NCBI GenBank assembly: GCA_012962365.1
Contig: DTXR01000338.1
Coordinates: forward strand, 1 to 5,704
Length of the DNA: 5,704 bases
Direction of reading: 5' to 3'
DNA from: Chromatiaceae bacterium
GTDB lineage: Bacteria > Pseudomonadota > Gammaproteobacteria > Chromatiales > Chromatiaceae
Under the pieces are notes generated by a model. It saw only the letters and a program-made list of their open reading frames with translations. It ran no database searches and was not told the DNA's origin. The position numbers and the translations under genes are program-made. Positions 1-5,704 of this stretch are shown in pieces; the first letter of the stretch is position 1; each line of letters starts with the position of its first letter.

Positions 1-343
1 TCCGGCGATTCGCCGGGAGATGGAATTCAGGCTAGCCACCCTGGCCGGTGAACCCTACGTGCTGCTGGTTGTCCCATTACTGGTGGAAAACAATCTGAAT
101 ACCATGGTAGATCGCGTCCTGCTGGTGGATACGCCAGAACGTCTGCAGGTTGAACGGGTATGTCGCAGGGATAATATAGACGAAACACAGGCAAGGAAAA
201 TACTTGCAGCCCAGGCGTCAAGAGCAGACCGCAGGCGCATCGCCGATGACATCATCGAGAACAGCGGCGATCTGCACCAGCTGTACGAGCAGATCAAAAA
301 ACTGCACGAGCTGTATTTATCCCTCGGAGCCTCGACAGATTGA
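1..343 (+). CDS. coaE: Dephospho-CoA kinase, 3' part (5' end outside the window)
   Basis: CoaE phosphorylates the 3'-hydroxyl of the ribose of dephospho-CoA with ATP, the last step of coenzyme A synthesis in the cytoplasm. The reading frame is open from the left edge (first whole codon at base 2) to the TGA at 341-343, giving 113 visible residues against roughly 200 for the family, so close to half the protein is missing, including the N-terminal P-loop. What remains is typical: a VPLLVE segment at about residues 24-29, then VDRVLLVD, the lid region with CRRD, and the AAQASRADRRRIADDII block followed by NSG. These match the C-terminal half of E. coli CoaE closely in order and spacing. The methionine at base 20 is internal, since conserved sequence continues upstream of it. 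The gene lies 58 bases before zapD on the same strand, the E. coli neighbourhood. The identification is secure; only the truncation by the window edge limits it. Confidence 0.95.
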   Translation, partial: PAIRREMEFRLATLAGEPYVLLVVPLLVENNLNTMVDRVLLVDTPERLQVERVCRRDNIDETQARKILAAQASRADRRRIADDIIENSGDLHQLYEQIKKLHELYLSLGASTD

Positions 344-401
344 ACCACCGCTCCATCTGGTGGACAATACACCCAATACCCTCACTGGCCGGAAGCCCGT
401 T
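344..401 (+). promoter_or_regulatory. coaE-zapD gap with a weak possible promoter
   Basis: This 58-base gap is the only clear non-coding stretch on the plus strand. A TTGAAC hexamer at 340-345, overlapping the coaE stop, lies 17 bases before GACAAT at 363-368. Each matches the sigma-70 consensus at about four of six positions. A short inverted repeat, CCACC at 345-349 and GGTGG at 359-363, falls in the spacer. This could be a weak internal promoter for zapD-yacG, but matches of this quality occur by chance and readthrough from coaE is equally plausible. There is no terminator-like hairpin with a T-run behind coaE. Confidence 0.2.
391..395 (+). promoter_or_regulatory. Ribosome binding site that sets the zapD TTG start
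   Basis: GGAAG lies six bases before the TTG codon at 402-404. This is a good Shine-Dalgarno position for an unusual start codon. It is a main reason for placing the start of zapD there, rather than at the GTG at 360 or the ATG at 204 that lies inside coaE. Confidence 0.6.
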
Positions 402-1169
402 TTGCAAAACCCGATTCTTTTTGAGCACCCACTGAACGAACGGACACGTACGCTGCTGCGAATCTCCCATTTGTTTGAGCAATTCGAATTTCATCTGGCC
501 GGCAGCAGCCAGTGGCACAGCCGGGCCGCGTTACAGGCGCTACTGGATATCAGCAGCATACTGGCTCGGGCAGACATTAAGAAAGATCTGCTCAAACATC
601 TGGAGCGACAGCAGAAAGCCCTGTCTTCCATCAGCACCAATCCGAAGGTGGATCAGATCCGTCTGCAACAGGTGTTGGATGACATCGCCCGGATGATCGA
701 CCGGCTCTATACCAGTGGCAGGCAATTGGGCGGTGCGCTGAAGAAGAGCGACTTTCTGAACAGCATCTCACAACGTGCGCTCATCCCCGGCGGAAGCTAC
801 GAATTCGATCTTCCCCAGTTCCACTATTGGCTCAACCTGCCGCATACGGAAAGGGTCATGCAGCTGGACGATTGGCGACATGAAATCGGTAACGTCCAGG
901 AAACCACCGAATTGCTGCTGGGCCTGCTGCGCAGTGGCAGCACCTATCAGCAGCAAAACGCCATCAAAGGGATCCATCAACAAAACCTCGACACTAAACG
1001 CGAGGTACAGCTTATCCAGGTAAAAGTGGATGCCTCATCCCTGCTGTACGCCGAGATCAGCGGCAGTAAACATCGCTTCTGCATTCGCTTCCTGGAAAGC
1101 AGCCAGTGGGAGCAGCCCAGACAAACCGAACAGGATGTGCCATTTCAGTTGAAGACCTGTGCAATCTGA
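402..1169 (+). CDS. zapD: Cell division protein ZapD (YacF family)
   Basis: ZapD binds the C-terminal tail of FtsZ and bundles FtsZ filaments, stabilising the Z-ring in the cytoplasm at midcell. The 255-residue product is close to the 247 residues of E. coli ZapD. Family hallmarks are visible in order: [10 protein letters not shown] at residues 5-14, the helical ERQQKAL stretch near 68-74, IPGG at 128-131 followed by [10 protein letters not shown] at 135-144, the LLGLLR helix near 172-177, and the C-terminal strand [15 protein letters not shown] at 216-230. The start is a TTG at 402 with GGAAG six bases upstream. It gives [13 protein letters not shown], which lines up with [13 protein letters not shown] of E. 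coli without a gap. The frame is open further upstream, but that part overlaps coaE and has no family resemblance. The end overlaps the start of yacG by 11 bases, suggesting translational coupling. Family assignment is firm; the start is well supported but inferred. Confidence 0.93.
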   Translation: MQNPILFEHPLNERTRTLLRISHLFEQFEFHLAGSSQWHSRAALQALLDISSILARADIKKDLLKHLERQQKALSSISTNPKVDQIRLQQVLDDIARMIDRLYTSGRQLGGALKKSDFLNSISQRALIPGGSYEFDLPQFHYWLNLPHTERVMQLDDWRHEIGNVQETTELLLGLLRSGSTYQQQNAIKGIHQQNLDTKREVQLIQVKVDASSLLYAEISGSKHRFCIRFLESSQWEQPRQTEQDVPFQLKTCAI

Positions 1170-1341
1170 CGACAACAATGCGCGCAAGCTTCCCGCCACC
1201 GTTCCCTGCCCCACCTGCGGACAGCCGGTGAAATGGGAGGAAGCCTCGACATGGCGGCCATTTTGCAGCCGGCGCTGCCAGTTGATCGACCTCAACGAAT
1301 GGCTCACCGACGAGGAAGAACAAAAGCCTCCGTCAGATTGA
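1159..1341 (+). CDS. yacG: DNA gyrase inhibitor YacG (small zinc-binding protein)
   Basis: YacG is a small cytoplasmic protein that in E. coli binds the GyrB subunit and blocks DNA binding by gyrase. The 60-residue product has the expected four zinc ligands: Cys17 and Cys20 in CPTC, and Cys36 and Cys40 in FCSRRC. The family signature [16 protein letters not shown] spans about residues 33-48, followed by a short acidic tail (DEEE) like the acidic tail of E. coli YacG (65 residues). The start is a GTG at 1159 inside the last codons of zapD, with GAAG at 1151-1154 as a modest ribosome binding site. No ATG is available in frame before the zinc motif. The GTG start and 11-base overlap point to translation coupled to zapD. 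The last nine bases overlap the end of the opposite-strand mutT-thiE gene. Confidence 0.94.
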   Translation: MQSDDNNARKLPATVPCPTCGQPVKWEEASTWRPFCSRRCQLIDLNEWLTDEEEQKPPSD

Positions 1342-2319
1342 TGGCCACAACCCACGGATACCGGCGATTCCCTGGGCTCCGTGCAGCCAACTCAATTCGA
1401 GCAACGCCGGTGTCATGCCGCCCAAGGCGTATACGGGAATGGAAATATCGTGGCACAATCCACCGAAGCCTTCCCAACCAAGCACTTCCGCATCCGGATG
1501 ACTCTGTGTCGGTAGCACAGGTGAGAGCACAGCAAAATCCACACCGGCGGATTGGGCCTGTTGCAATTCCCCCGCGTCATGACAGGAAGCGGCCAGCAGC
1601 AAGCCCTCGTATTCCTTTCTGTCATTCAGGACTGACAAGCGGCGGCGATCGAGATGCAAGCCATGCGCACCGATTTTCCGCGCCAGTTCCAACGGACCAT
1701 TCAGCAGCATACGAGCGCCGTATTCGTCACAAAGCGCTCTTGCCTTTCCAGCCAGAACTTCGAGCTGTGGATTCTGCAGTCCGAACACACGAAACTGCAC
1801 CATTGAAATACCGGTTTCCAGCGCCTGATGCAATTGCCGCAAGAACAGCGACAAATTTTCGCAGGCCGGGGGCGTAATCAGATAGCTGTCCGGCAAATTC
1901 AGCGCCTGAAGGATGGGTTTGTCTGCGGCCGGCATGGGCCAGTCGGAAAGCCGCTCTCGCGGTACCCAAGCCAGCGGCTGACCTTCTCTGCCATCGGGTT
2001 CATTGTCCCACTCTGTAACCAGCCAGGTATCCAGAGTCACGGTTCGGTCGGCATAGCGATGAGTCACACGAATCAGTGGCCGGTACTGCCGTACCTGGAT
2101 CCCAAGCTCTTCCTGCAATTCGCGGGAAAGTGCCTGCCGCACCTGCTCACCCGCTTCCAGCTTTCCTCCAGGAAATTCCCAGAGCCCACCCTGATGGCTT
2201 TCGGCTGCACGTTGGGCCAGCAGCACCTTGCCTTGAGAATCGAGCAGCACACCGGCGGCCACATGCACAGTAGGCAAGGCTGTCTCTTCAGGTTCGGTAT
2301 TCGGCGTTGATCTTGACAT
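1333..2319 (-). CDS. mutT: Nudix (MutT-type) hydrolase fused to a ThiE/TenI-like domain
   Basis: The N-terminal domain (about residues 15-143) resembles E. coli MutT, which hydrolyses 8-oxo-dGTP to the monophosphate and so prevents A:T to C:G mutations. The Nudix box is perfect: PGGK at 50-53, Gly52, Glu58, and REL-EE-GI at 66-74. By ungapped alignment with E. coli MutT (offset 14), Arg37 matches Arg23, while the base-contacting Asn119 is Asp133. The C-terminal domain (about 145-328) has the TIM-barrel landmarks of ThiE/TenI: QFR at 175-177, N207, GLHL at 220-223, S245, SPVLPT at 266-271 and ALGGM at 298-302. Several thiamine-phosphate synthase residues are replaced, so that activity is doubtful. 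The fusion is a known gammaproteobacterial architecture (PRK08999 type), and the role of its second half is not established as far as I know. The ATG at 2319 lies 32 bases inside argJ and lacks a clear ribosome site; a TTG at 2277 is a serious alternative start (314 residues). The gene follows argJ in the secA unit. Confidence 0.9.
   Translation of the reverse strand: MSRSTPNTEPEETALPTVHVAAGVLLDSQGKVLLAQRAAESHQGGLWEFPGGKLEAGEQVRQALSRELQEELGIQVRQYRPLIRVTHRYADRTVTLDTWLVTEWDNEPDGREGQPLAWVPRERLSDWPMPAADKPILQALNLPDSYLITPPACENLSLFLRQLHQALETGISMVQFRVFGLQNPQLEVLAGKARALCDEYGARMLLNGPLELARKIGAHGLHLDRRRLSVLNDRKEYEGLLLAASCHDAGELQQAQSAGVDFAVLSPVLPTQSHPDAEVLGWEGFGGLCHDISIPVYALGGMTPALLELSWLHGAQGIAGIRGLWPSI
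2284..2289 (-). promoter_or_regulatory. Possible ribosome binding site for a TTG start of mutT-thiE
   Basis: On the minus strand GAAGAG overlaps the argJ stop codon and lies six bases before a TTG at 2277-2275. It is purine-rich but only a partial match to the Shine-Dalgarno consensus. The ATG at 2319 has nothing comparable upstream. Starting at the TTG gives [10 protein letters not shown], the same length before the first conserved Gly as MKKLQIAVGI of E. coli MutT. Confidence 0.35.
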
Positions 2320-3487
2320 AGTCGAACGACAGATCGCAGGTGAGGATGCGGGTAACGGCGTCTCCCGTTCCCAAGGCGATACGGATCGTCAGCGTCGGCT
2401 GTTCCATCACAGCCTGCCCCGCTTCTTCCGTATAGCCCGCATCTCGTCCTCCCTGACTGACTATACAGACATCATCCAGCCAGATACGCACCCTGTCGAT
2501 GTCCAGGTCTTCGACCCCTGCTCGTCCCACGGCAGCCAGAATGCGGCCCCAATTGGGGTCGGAGGCAAACAGAGCGGTCTTCACCAGCGGCGAATGGGCA
2601 ACAGTATAGGCCACATCCCGCGCCTGGTTTTCGCTCGCGGCTTCTTCTACCACGATCTCGACCAGCTTGGTTGCTCCTTCGCCATCCAGCACGATGGATC
2701 GGGCCAGCCGCATGCAGACATCATTCACCGCCTGTTGAAATGCCTGCCCCGCATCAGACGCTTTGTCCGCGACTTCCACGTCGGATGCGCCGCTGGCCAT
2801 GAGAACACAGGCATCATTGGTGGACGTGTCGCCATCGACGGTGATGGCGTTGAACGAAGGCCCGACAGCGGTTTCCAGCACGTGCTGCAGTTCGGTTTGC
2901 GGAATCCGGGCATCTGTAGCCACGAATGCCAACATGGTCGCCATATCCGGGCGGATCATCCCGGAACCCTTGCACATGCCGGTCACGGTCACAGTTTTTC
3001 CATCCAATTCAAAACTGCGGCTCGCCAGTTTTGGCACAGTGTCCGTCGTCATGATGGCTGCAGCGGCTTGCTGCCAGCTGTCCTCCCGCAGGGAGGACAG
3101 CAGACCGGGAATTGCGCTGGCAAAAGGGTCGACGGGCAAATCCTCGCCAATGACGCCGGTGGAAAAGGGCAACACCTGATTCATGGCGACACCGGTCGCA
3201 GCTGCAATCAGGCGACAGGTCTCGTAACTGGCGGCCATACCGGCGTCACCCGTACCCGCATTGGCATTGCCGGAGTTGATCAATAGATACCGGGGTGAGG
3301 TCTTTTCGAGATGCTGCCGGGCGACCGTTACCGGGGCAGCGCAGAAAGCGTTGCGGGTGAACACCGCTGCGGCAGTGCTGCCTTCCGCCAGCGCCATGAG
3401 TACCAGATCATCCCTGTCCCGGTAGCGAATACCGGCTGCGGCCGACGCCAGGTAAATACCGGCTACGGGCAGGACATCATCATTCAT
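2288..3487 (-). CDS. argJ: Arginine biosynthesis ArgJ: glutamate N-acetyltransferase / ornithine acetyltransferase
   Basis: ArgJ moves the acetyl group from N-acetylornithine to glutamate, recycling acetyl groups in cytoplasmic arginine synthesis; many members also make N-acetylglutamate from acetyl-CoA. The 399-residue product is of normal family length and complete. It belongs to the self-cleaving Ntn-hydrolase-like fold. The site KGSGMI-PDMATML is present, with predicted cleavage between Ala183 and Thr184, and Thr184 as nucleophile of the beta chain. Also visible are NSGNANAGTG at 71-80, the oxyanion-hole pair Thr110-Gly111 in STGVIGE, TTDT at 147-150, SDPNWGRI at about 309-316, and the typical C-terminal [10 protein letters not shown]. 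The ATG at 3487 was chosen because the family begins just before LPVAG, and because it follows the secA TAA (3492-3490) by two bases; a longer frame would lie inside secA. There is no strong ribosome site, which fits coupling to secA translation. Whether it is mono- or bifunctional cannot be read from sequence alone. Confidence 0.96.
   Translation of the reverse strand: MNDDVLPVAGIYLASAAAGIRYRDRDDLVLMALAEGSTAAAVFTRNAFCAAPVTVARQHLEKTSPRYLLINSGNANAGTGDAGMAASYETCRLIAAATGVAMNQVLPFSTGVIGEDLPVDPFASAIPGLLSSLREDSWQQAAAAIMTTDTVPKLASRSFELDGKTVTVTGMCKGSGMIRPDMATMLAFVATDARIPQTELQHVLETAVGPSFNAITVDGDTSTNDACVLMASGASDVEVADKASDAGQAFQQAVNDVCMRLARSIVLDGEGATKLVEIVVEEAASENQARDVAYTVAHSPLVKTALFASDPNWGRILAAVGRAGVEDLDIDRVRIWLDDVCIVSQGGRDAGYTEEAGQAVMEQPTLTIRIALGTGDAVTRILTCDLSFDYVKINAEYRT
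3077..3101. repeat. 11-bp perfect inverted repeat inside argJ
   Basis: GCTGTCCTCCC at 3077-3087 and GGGAGGACAGC at 3091-3101 are exact reverse complements separated by the three bases GCA. The RNA of either strand could form an 11-bp, mostly G-C stem with a triloop. It lies in argJ codons for LLSSLREDSW (about residues 130-138), a part of the family that is not strongly conserved, just before the W-AA-IMTTDT block. No T-run follows on either strand, so it does not look like an intrinsic terminator. It may be chance. Confidence 0.7.
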
Positions 3488-3489
3488 AT

Positions 3490-5704
3490 TTACTGCAACT
3501 TGCCGTGGCACTGCTTGTATTTCTTGCCGGAACCACAGGGGCAAGGCTCGTTGCGTCCGATTTTTCGATCCGGGCGCACATAGGGTTGTTGCGGCTCTTC
3601 ACCGGCATCGCCCGCCACCCGGGGTTCTTCTTCCGGCAAGCCATCGAAGGCGTCGTGCTTGAATTCAAACTCGTTGATCTGAGGCTCGACTTCCAGAGAA
3701 GGCGCATCGGCCAGTTGAATCTTGCTGAGGGTTTCCACAACCTCGACTTTTATCGCATCCAGCATTCCCGAGAACAGTTCAAAGGCTTCACGCTTGTATT
3801 CCTGCTTGGGGTTCTTCGCAGCAAAACCTCGCAGGTGGATGCCCTGCCGCAGGTAATCCATGGCCGCAAGATGCTCCTTCCAGTGCGTATCCAGGGTCTG
3901 CAGCATGACGGCCTTTTCGATGTAGCGCATCTGCTCTTCACCCGCAAGCGCCACCTTATCGGCGTATACTTTTTCCAGGGTTTCCAGCAGGCGCTGGCGC
4001 AAGGTCTCTTCGTGCAGCGTATCATCCTCATCCAGCCACTGCTGTATGGGCAGGTCGAGATCGAAATGCGTTTTCATCGCCTCGGTAAGGCCGGGAATAT
4101 CCCATTGCTCCTCGATGCTCTGCGGCGGGATGTAGGTATCGATGACATCGTTGAGCACATCGGCACGCAGGCTGGCAATGGTCTCGGAAATATCTTCCAC
4201 ATCCATGAGTTCGTTACGCTGCTCATACACGACCTTGCGCTGGTCATTGGCAACATCATCATATTCCAGCAACTGCTTGCGGATGTCGAAGTTGCGGCCC
4301 TCCACCTTGCGTTGGGCATTTTCGATGGCCTTGTTCACCCAGGGGTGTTCGATAGCTTCCCCTTCCTGCATGCCCAGCTTCTGCATCAGCTTGCCCACAC
4401 GCTCGGAAGCGAAAATACGCATCAGACTGTCTTCCAGGGAAAGATAGAAGCGACTGGAACCGGGATCACCCTGCCGACCTGAACGGCCGCGCAGCTGATT
4501 ATCGATGCGCCGGGACTCGTGGCGCTCCGTGCCAATGACCCTCAATCCGCCGGACTCCAACACTTGTTTGTGCCGCTGTTCCCAGGCGTCCTGCAAGGCT
4601 TTCTTTTGTTCCTCGGTGGCATCCGGTCCCAGGTCTTCAATTTCCACATCCAAATTGCCGCCCAGCACGATGTCAGTACCACGACCGGCCATGTTGGTGG
4701 CGATGGTAACGGCGCCAGGCAATCCCGCTTCGGCGACGATGCGGGCTTCCCGCTCATGCTGCTTGGCGTTGAGCACCTCGTGTTCGATACCGGATTTGTT
4801 GAGCAGTTCCGAAACCAGCTCGGACACTTCGATGGATGCCGTACCCACCAGCACCGGTTGCCCACGCTTCACGCAATCGCGGATATCCTCGATGATGGCA
4901 TCGAACTTCTCCTTCGCCGTGAGGTAGACAAGGTCGGTCTGGTCATCCCGAACCATCGGTCGGTGCGTAGGAATAACCACCACTTCGAGGCCATAGATCT
5001 GCTGGAATTCGAAGGCTTCCGTGTCCGCCGTGCCCGTCATTCCTGAGAGCTTGTTGTACAGCCGGAAGAAGTTCTGGAAGGTGATGGAGGCCAGGGTCTG
5101 GTTCTCCTGCTGGATCTCCACGCCTTCCTTGGCTTCGACCGCCTGGTGCAGACCTTCCGACCAGCGCCGCCCCGGCATGGTGCGGCCGGTGAATTCATCG
5201 ACGATGATGATCTGACCGTCACGCACGATGTAATCCACGTTGCGCTGGAAGATCACGTGGGCGCGCAGGGCGGCCATCACATGGTGCATGAGGATGATGT
5301 TGCCGGTATCGTACAAGCTGGCATTTTCATCCAGCAAGCCCATTTCCGTCAGCATCTGCTCCACATGCTCATGACCTTCATCACTGAGGAAGACCTGCTT
5401 GGCCTTTTCGTCCACGGAATAATCACCCGGGCCGAAGTCCGGTTTGCCTTCTTCGTTGGTGCAGGGCTCCTGACGCGTCAGGCGGGGAATGATCTCATTG
5501 ATCTTTCGATACAGTTCGGAACTGTCTTCAGCCGGCCCGGAAATGATCAGCGGGGTTCTGGCTTCATCGATGAGGATGGAGTCCACTTCATCCACCACCG
5601 CGAAGTGGCGGCGCTGTACACGCTGGTTAGCTTCGAACGCCATGTTATCGCGCAGATAATCGAAACCGTATTCGTTATTTGTTCCATAGGTGATATCGCA
5701 GTCA
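3490..5704 (-). CDS. secA: Preprotein translocase ATPase SecA (N-terminal part outside the window)
   Basis: SecA is the ATP-driven motor that pushes unfolded preproteins through the SecYEG channel of the inner membrane, often taking them from SecB. The visible 737 residues run from [16 protein letters not shown] to the TAA at 3492-3490 without interruption. By comparison with E. coli (901 residues), about 170 N-terminal residues, including Walker A, lie beyond the right edge. Seen in order are the DEVD Walker B at 38-41, the preprotein cross-linking region with [30 protein letters not shown] at 221-230, NMAGRGTD at 337-344, and the arginine-finger block [20 protein letters not shown] at 391-410. 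The helical scaffold and wing follow, with [23 protein letters not shown] short, acidic, variable linker leads to the zinc tail [13 protein letters not shown], whose ligands are Cys721, Cys723, Cys732 and His733. This tail binds SecB and lipids. The gene is followed after two bases by argJ. The Met at 5643 is internal, not the start. Confidence 0.98.
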   Translation of the reverse strand, partial: DCDITYGTNNEYGFDYLRDNMAFEANQRVQRRHFAVVDEVDSILIDEARTPLIISGPAEDSSELYRKINEIIPRLTRQEPCTNEEGKPDFGPGDYSVDEKAKQVFLSDEGHEHVEQMLTEMGLLDENASLYDTGNIILMHHVMAALRAHVIFQRNVDYIVRDGQIIIVDEFTGRTMPGRRWSEGLHQAVEAKEGVEIQQENQTLASITFQNFFRLYNKLSGMTGTADTEAFEFQQIYGLEVVVIPTHRPMVRDDQTDLVYLTAKEKFDAIIEDIRDCVKRGQPVLVGTASIEVSELVSELLNKSGIEHEVLNAKQHEREARIVAEAGLPGAVTIATNMAGRGTDIVLGGNLDVEIEDLGPDATEEQKKALQDAWEQRHKQVLESGGLRVIGTERHESRRIDNQLRGRSGRQGDPGSSRFYLSLEDSLMRIFASERVGKLMQKLGMQEGEAIEHPWVNKAIENAQRKVEGRNFDIRKQLLEYDDVANDQRKVVYEQRNELMDVEDISETIASLRADVLNDVIDTYIPPQSIEEQWDIPGLTEAMKTHFDLDLPIQQWLDEDDTLHEETLRQRLLETLEKVYADKVALAGEEQMRYIEKAVMLQTLDTHWKEHLAAMDYLRQGIHLRGFAAKNPKQEYKREAFELFSGMLDAIKVEVVETLSKIQLADAPSLEVEPQINEFEFKHDAFDGLPEEEPRVAGDAGEEPQQPYVRPDRKIGRNEPCPCGSGKKYKQCHGKLQ

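Noticed and set aside
2..16. CCGGCG / CGCCGG inverted repeat at the left edge
   Set aside because: Six base pairs inside conserved coaE codons with no T-run; expected by chance in GC-rich coding DNA.
204..401. N-terminal extension of zapD from the ATG at 204
   Set aside because: It overlaps coaE in another frame and has no similarity to ZapD, and the ribosome site and family N-terminus point to the TTG at 402.
1341..1400. Search for an intrinsic terminator after yacG (CACGG ... CCGTG pairing)
   Set aside because: Only five base pairs with a loop of about 20 bases and no T-run, so not a credible terminator.
1233..1877. Plus-strand open frame of about 214 codons overlapping yacG and running opposite mutT-thiE
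   Set aside because: It starts inside yacG in another frame and then runs antisense to a clear Nudix-ThiE gene. The Arg/Pro-rich translation looks like an off-frame product.
2594..3286. Open frame of about 230 codons on the plus strand opposite argJ
   Set aside because: Antisense shadow of argJ, His/Gly-rich low-plausibility protein without known motifs.
3488..3544. Upstream extension of argJ to a TTG at 3544
   Set aside because: The added 19 residues come from the secA zinc-tail codons read in another frame, and the ArgJ family starts close to the ATG at 3487.
3505..4482. Long open frame on the plus strand (about 325 codons) opposite secA
   Set aside because: It lies entirely antisense to well-conserved secA codons, has no recognisable family, and is explained by the codon bias of the opposite strand.
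1..5704. Hidden mobile element, toxin-antitoxin, defence or CRISPR system
   Set aside because: Almost every base is accounted for by conserved housekeeping genes in a familiar order; no direct repeats, integrase, transposase or extra gene is visible.

Overview
The window is a compact, fully coding piece of a proteobacterial chromosome, most likely gammaproteobacterial. Its gene order secA / mutT facing yacG / zapD / coaE is the one known from the secA-mutT-yacG-zapD-coaE neighbourhood of Escherichia coli. Two features differ from E. coli: argJ sits between secA and mutT, and the MutT protein carries a C-terminal ThiE/TenI-like domain. Both are known from non-enteric Gammaproteobacteria (the Pseudomonas PA4400 type of MutT fusion is one example). 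Base composition is moderately GC-rich and looks even throughout. I see no insertion sequence, tRNA, CRISPR array or other sign of recent transfer. I cannot name a genus.

Left part, plus strand (1-1341): the 3' end of coaE (last step of coenzyme A synthesis), a 58-base gap, zapD (FtsZ-ring bundling protein, read from a TTG codon) and yacG (small zinc protein that inhibits DNA gyrase, read from a GTG codon that overlaps the end of zapD). These three look like one operon.

Right part, minus strand (5704-1333, read right to left): secA without its first roughly 170 codons (preprotein translocase motor), argJ starting two bases after the secA stop, and a mutT-thiE fusion that overlaps or closely follows the end of argJ. 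These also look like one transcription unit. The two units converge and their last codons overlap by nine bases (1333-1341), so there is no intergenic space or visible intrinsic terminator between them.

The genes do not form one pathway. They cover protein export, arginine synthesis, nucleotide-pool sanitation, division-ring assembly, gyrase control and CoA synthesis. I find no convincing undescribed system. The points most worth a second look are the MutT-ThiE fusion, whose C-terminal domain lacks the metal ligands of a real thiamine-phosphate synthase, its uncertain start codon, the overlapping convergent stops, and a strong 11-bp hairpin inside argJ.
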